A DNA stretch of 7,154 nt, taken from a bacterium. GTDB lineage: Bacteria; Patescibacteriota; Minisyncoccia; Phycocordibacterales; PALSA-1337. Each line of letters opens with the position of its first letter. The first letter of the stretch is position 1. This document shows, piece by piece, positions 5,580 to 7,154 of the stretch. The notes under the pieces were generated by a model, which worked only from the letters and a program-made list of their open reading frames with translations, was not told where the DNA came from and did not search any database. The stretch covers positions 1 through 7,154 of the forward strand of contig JAUYLM010000059.1 of the NCBI GenBank assembly GCA_030698965.1. Reading direction: 5' to 3'. Made by a program: the position numbers and the translations under genes.

Positions 5580-6174
5580 ATTTATATAAATTCTTATCTC
5601 TAGAATATACCATATTTAGCTCTTTAAGCTTATCCTTGGCTCTAGATATCCTTGTTCTGACCACGCCGTATGAAACACCCTCAATCTGGGCAATTTCCTT
5701 TTCTGACTTATGGTCAAAAATGTACAGCTCAATCGTGCGTTTCAATAGGGATGGGAGTTTGGAGACCAAGGATAACAGATATTCTTTATCAAAACCATAC
5801 TCCCTAAGCTCCTTTATAGAAAAGTCCTCTATTTCCCTGGTGATATCCGGATCAAGAGTAAATGTGGCCCTCTTTTTATTCTTAGAGTATATAGTATAGC
5901 AGACCCTGATCAAAATCGCGTACGCCCATGAGGAAAACTTTGTCCCCTCCCTTTTGGAGTACTTGGGAGCATGTATGTACATGCGCACAAATGTCTCTTG
6001 CACCGCGTCTTCTGCGTCTTCTCTGCCTAGGATACGCCTAGCGGCATTAAGAAACGGGATTTCATACCGATCAACAATAATGCCAAAGGCCTTGGGTTCC
6101 GTGATAGAACGCTTCAGGATTACCTCATCCGGCAAAGTAATGGCGATAGAGTCGATTTCAGTTTCTGCTTCCAT
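5569..6174 (-). CDS. RNA polymerase sigma factor, ECF/sigma-70 family
   Basis: 201 residues with the two-domain ECF layout. Sigma-2 spans about 27-102: region 2.1 AFGIIVDRYEIPFLNAARRI, core-binding DAEDAVQETFVRMY (53-66), then KFSSWAYAILIRVCYTIYSKNKK, which should contact the -10. Sigma-4 spans about 135-187, with the helix-turn-helix in SEKEIAQIEGVSYGVVRTRI for -35 recognition. There is no sigma-3 domain. It is the first gene of a four-gene operon followed by a 2-TM protein, a DHH phosphoesterase and an exported cyclophilin, which suggests an envelope or stress response. That role is inference. The ATG at 6174 lies 9 nt after a TATAAT, so the mRNA is nearly leaderless. Confidence 0.92.
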   Translation of the reverse strand: MEAETEIDSIAITLPDEVILKRSITEPKAFGIIVDRYEIPFLNAARRILGREDAEDAVQETFVRMYIHAPKYSKREGTKFSSWAYAILIRVCYTIYSKNKKRATFTLDPDITREIEDFSIKELREYGFDKEYLLSLVSKLPSLLKRTIELYIFDHKSEKEIAQIEGVSYGVVRTRISRAKDKLKELNMVYSRDKNLYKYES

Positions 6175-6183
6175 ATTGTACTT

Positions 6184-6189
6184 ATTATA
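6184..6189 (-). promoter_or_regulatory. -10 element of the sigma-factor operon
   Basis: TATAAT on the minus strand, 9 nt before the sigma ATG. At 17-bp spacing the -35 position reads AACATT (6207-6212), a poor match to TTGACA; a TGTAAC motif (6209-6214) overlaps it. It may therefore be weak, activated or read by the ECF sigma itself. The surrounding TTATAATAA is nearly symmetric, so weak divergent transcription is possible. Confidence 0.45.
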
Positions 6190-6190
6190 A

Positions 6191-6431
6191 CCGATCCAGG
6201 AGGGAAAATGTTACAAGATTGCAATGAGCCGACCGCCGATGAGCACGAGCAGTGCGACGATGACAATAATAACCGAAAGGTTACTCTATGAAGATAGAGG
6301 GTAAGAAAGTCACGTCTTCGCGCCGGGAAGGTCTGCGGTGGCTGTTGGAAGGCCTTCCTGCCCGAAAATACGGCGATAAGATACAAGAATCCGATAGTCA
6401 GACTGTCGGAGTTACTGCAACTCTGATATTT
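6191..6431. other. Intergenic region between the sigma operon and the M15-like gene; no secure gene
   Basis: No supported gene. On the plus strand, AGGAGG at 6199-6204 precedes an ATG at 6208 opening a 27-codon acidic frame (MLQDCNEPTADEHEQCDDD... to TGA 6291), whose stop overlaps another ATG at 6288. On the minus strand the same DNA encodes a hydrophobic run VIIVIVALLVLIGGRLIAIL ending at TAA 6213-6211, but without an ATG. Hairpins: TAACC-GAAA-GGTTA and CTCTAT-GAAG-ATAGAG on the plus strand (about 6270-6300), palindrome GGAAGGCCTTCC (6347-6358), and two small tandem stems at 6391-6409 and 6409-6423. The last two could weakly terminate the M15-like gene but lack a U-tract. Confidence 0.5.
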
Positions 6432-7076
6432 TTACTTGGTACAACCCACGCCGCCGATATCCCAATGAGTGGGCTCTTTGGCATACGTGACTCCGGTCGT
6501 ATTGTTTTTAAATTGCGGCGTTATTACCCCGCCGGCATCGTGGCGGTCGGCCATTTGAGTAAAGTTTACATACTTACCCGCAGAATCCTTGGCGAGGATA
6601 TAGGCATTGACCGAGGCGGTATTGGAAATATCCACTTTGTCCCCGCTTATATGGCTACAGGAAGCGTCAACATGTCCGCCACTCGTTTCAGTGCCACCCG
6701 TTACCCCCACATTGCACGTGCCTCCACTTCCCGTCCAAGCATCACAAGCATTTTTAAAACTGATGACCTCGGTGAGTACTGCTTGGTGAATTCCCTCTAA
6801 ACTAGTTTGGGGCTCCGGGTGATTCACGCAATCGCTTCGGGACCAGGCAGCCGGATAATTGCACATGTTAGCGGTTTGCAACTGTGCTCTTGCCTCAGCA
6901 TCCGTGATGGTTGAAGTAGTAATTGATGCATTTGCTACTTCTGTTTTCTCTACTTTCTCAATCCCAAGCTTTTGAGCGATACTAGGATTGGTTTTCACCA
7001 CCGCGTACCCACCACCAAGAATGACAGCGACAATAAGCGCGATGATGATCGGCGCGATACCTTTTTGTGTATTCAT
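6432..7076 (-). CDS. Membrane-anchored M15/Hedgehog-type (D-Ala-D-Ala carboxypeptidase-like) metallopeptidase
   Basis: 214 residues. The N-terminus MNTQKGIAPIIIALIVAV is a short basic start plus one hydrophobic helix (about 6-27), so the protein is exported and anchored or cleaved. After a linker to about 90 comes a domain with the zinc-ligand pattern of M15/LAS peptidases: SHISGDKVDI (His142, Asp149, the HxxGxxxDI motif) and EPTHWDIGG near the end (Glu201 as base, His204 as third ligand). VTGGTETSGGH (125-135) fits the strand before the first motif. Six cysteines (72, 83, 111, 121, 140, 212) suggest disulfides outside the cell. The likely role is peptidoglycan peptide cleavage; a binding-only role is possible. 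No Shine-Dalgarno is seen before the ATG. The call rests on motif spacing, not on overall similarity. Confidence 0.68.
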   Translation of the reverse strand: MNTQKGIAPIIIALIVAVILGGGYAVVKTNPSIAQKLGIEKVEKTEVANASITTSTITDAEARAQLQTANMCNYPAAWSRSDCVNHPEPQTSLEGIHQAVLTEVISFKNACDAWTGSGGTCNVGVTGGTETSGGHVDASCSHISGDKVDISNTASVNAYILAKDSAGKYVNFTQMADRHDAGGVITPQFKNNTTGVTYAKEPTHWDIGGVGCTK

Positions 7077-7154
7077 GGTAATAAAGTTATGTTATTGCTG
7101 TTGCTGACGTACCAACAACCAAACTATTACAAAGTGAGCCGTTGTCCGGGATTG

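Noticed and set aside
6120..6386. 88-codon minus-strand frame
   Set aside because: It overlaps the sigma gene start and promoter in another frame, is rich in Ser/Cys/Arg without a pattern, and lacks a family resemblance.
6391..6423. Terminator after the M15-like gene
   Set aside because: Two small stems exist, but no U-tract follows on the minus strand and the one wobble favours the plus strand; too weak to call.
6288..6800. 170-codon plus-strand frame starting with an ATGA overlap at 6288
   Set aside because: More than two thirds is antisense to the M15-like gene, whose motifs and signal anchor are convincing. No domain is recognisable in the plus-strand product. Only its ATG junction is mentioned in the intergenic entry.

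Overview
The window looks like part of a small bacterial genome, most likely from the Candidate Phyla Radiation (Patescibacteria/Parcubacteria-like). This is inferred from short overlapping genes, promoters placed almost on top of start codons with little Shine-Dalgarno signal, and surface proteins anchored by a 'KGIAPIII...GGG' type N-terminal helix. TGA is used as a normal stop by several clear genes (sensor kinase, ABC transporter, sigma factor, 2-TM protein), so the recoded-TGA lineages (Gracilibacteria/SR1) are excluded.

Left part (1-1250): the last 48 codons of a plus-strand sensor histidine kinase run tail-to-tail into a minus-strand pair, an MGMT-family DNA alkyltransferase-like gene followed by a RecB/Cas4-like PD-(D/E)XK nuclease with a four-cysteine iron-sulfur signature.

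Non-coding block (1250-1595): this is the most interesting part. A plus-strand promoter with three AATTCAT heptamers exactly 11 bp apart (PhoB/OmpR-box geometry) is followed by a start point at about 1331, a 27-bp uninterrupted helix closing a three-way junction, a second hairpin domain whose loop is complementary to the first domain, and a GAAA-loop intrinsic terminator. All wobbles in the long helices are G-U on the plus strand. I read it as an undescribed structured regulatory RNA of about 215-220 nt. A minus-strand terminator for the ABC gene lies back to back with its terminator.

Middle (1596-3641): a fused membrane/ATPase ABC exporter half-transporter, preceded by a strong promoter, a 27-codon nearly leaderless mini-ORF and an intrinsic terminator hairpin, an arrangement that resembles attenuation.

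Right-centre (3642-6190): a tight four-gene operon on the minus strand (ECF-type sigma factor, 2-TM small membrane protein, DHH/DHHA1 phosphoesterase, membrane-anchored cyclophilin). Its junctions are an 11-nt overlap, a 4-nt ATGA overlap and a 1-nt gap.

Right end (6191-7154): an intergenic stretch with weak hairpins and conflicting mini-ORFs on both strands, then a membrane-anchored, cysteine-rich protein with M15/Hedgehog-type metallopeptidase motifs.
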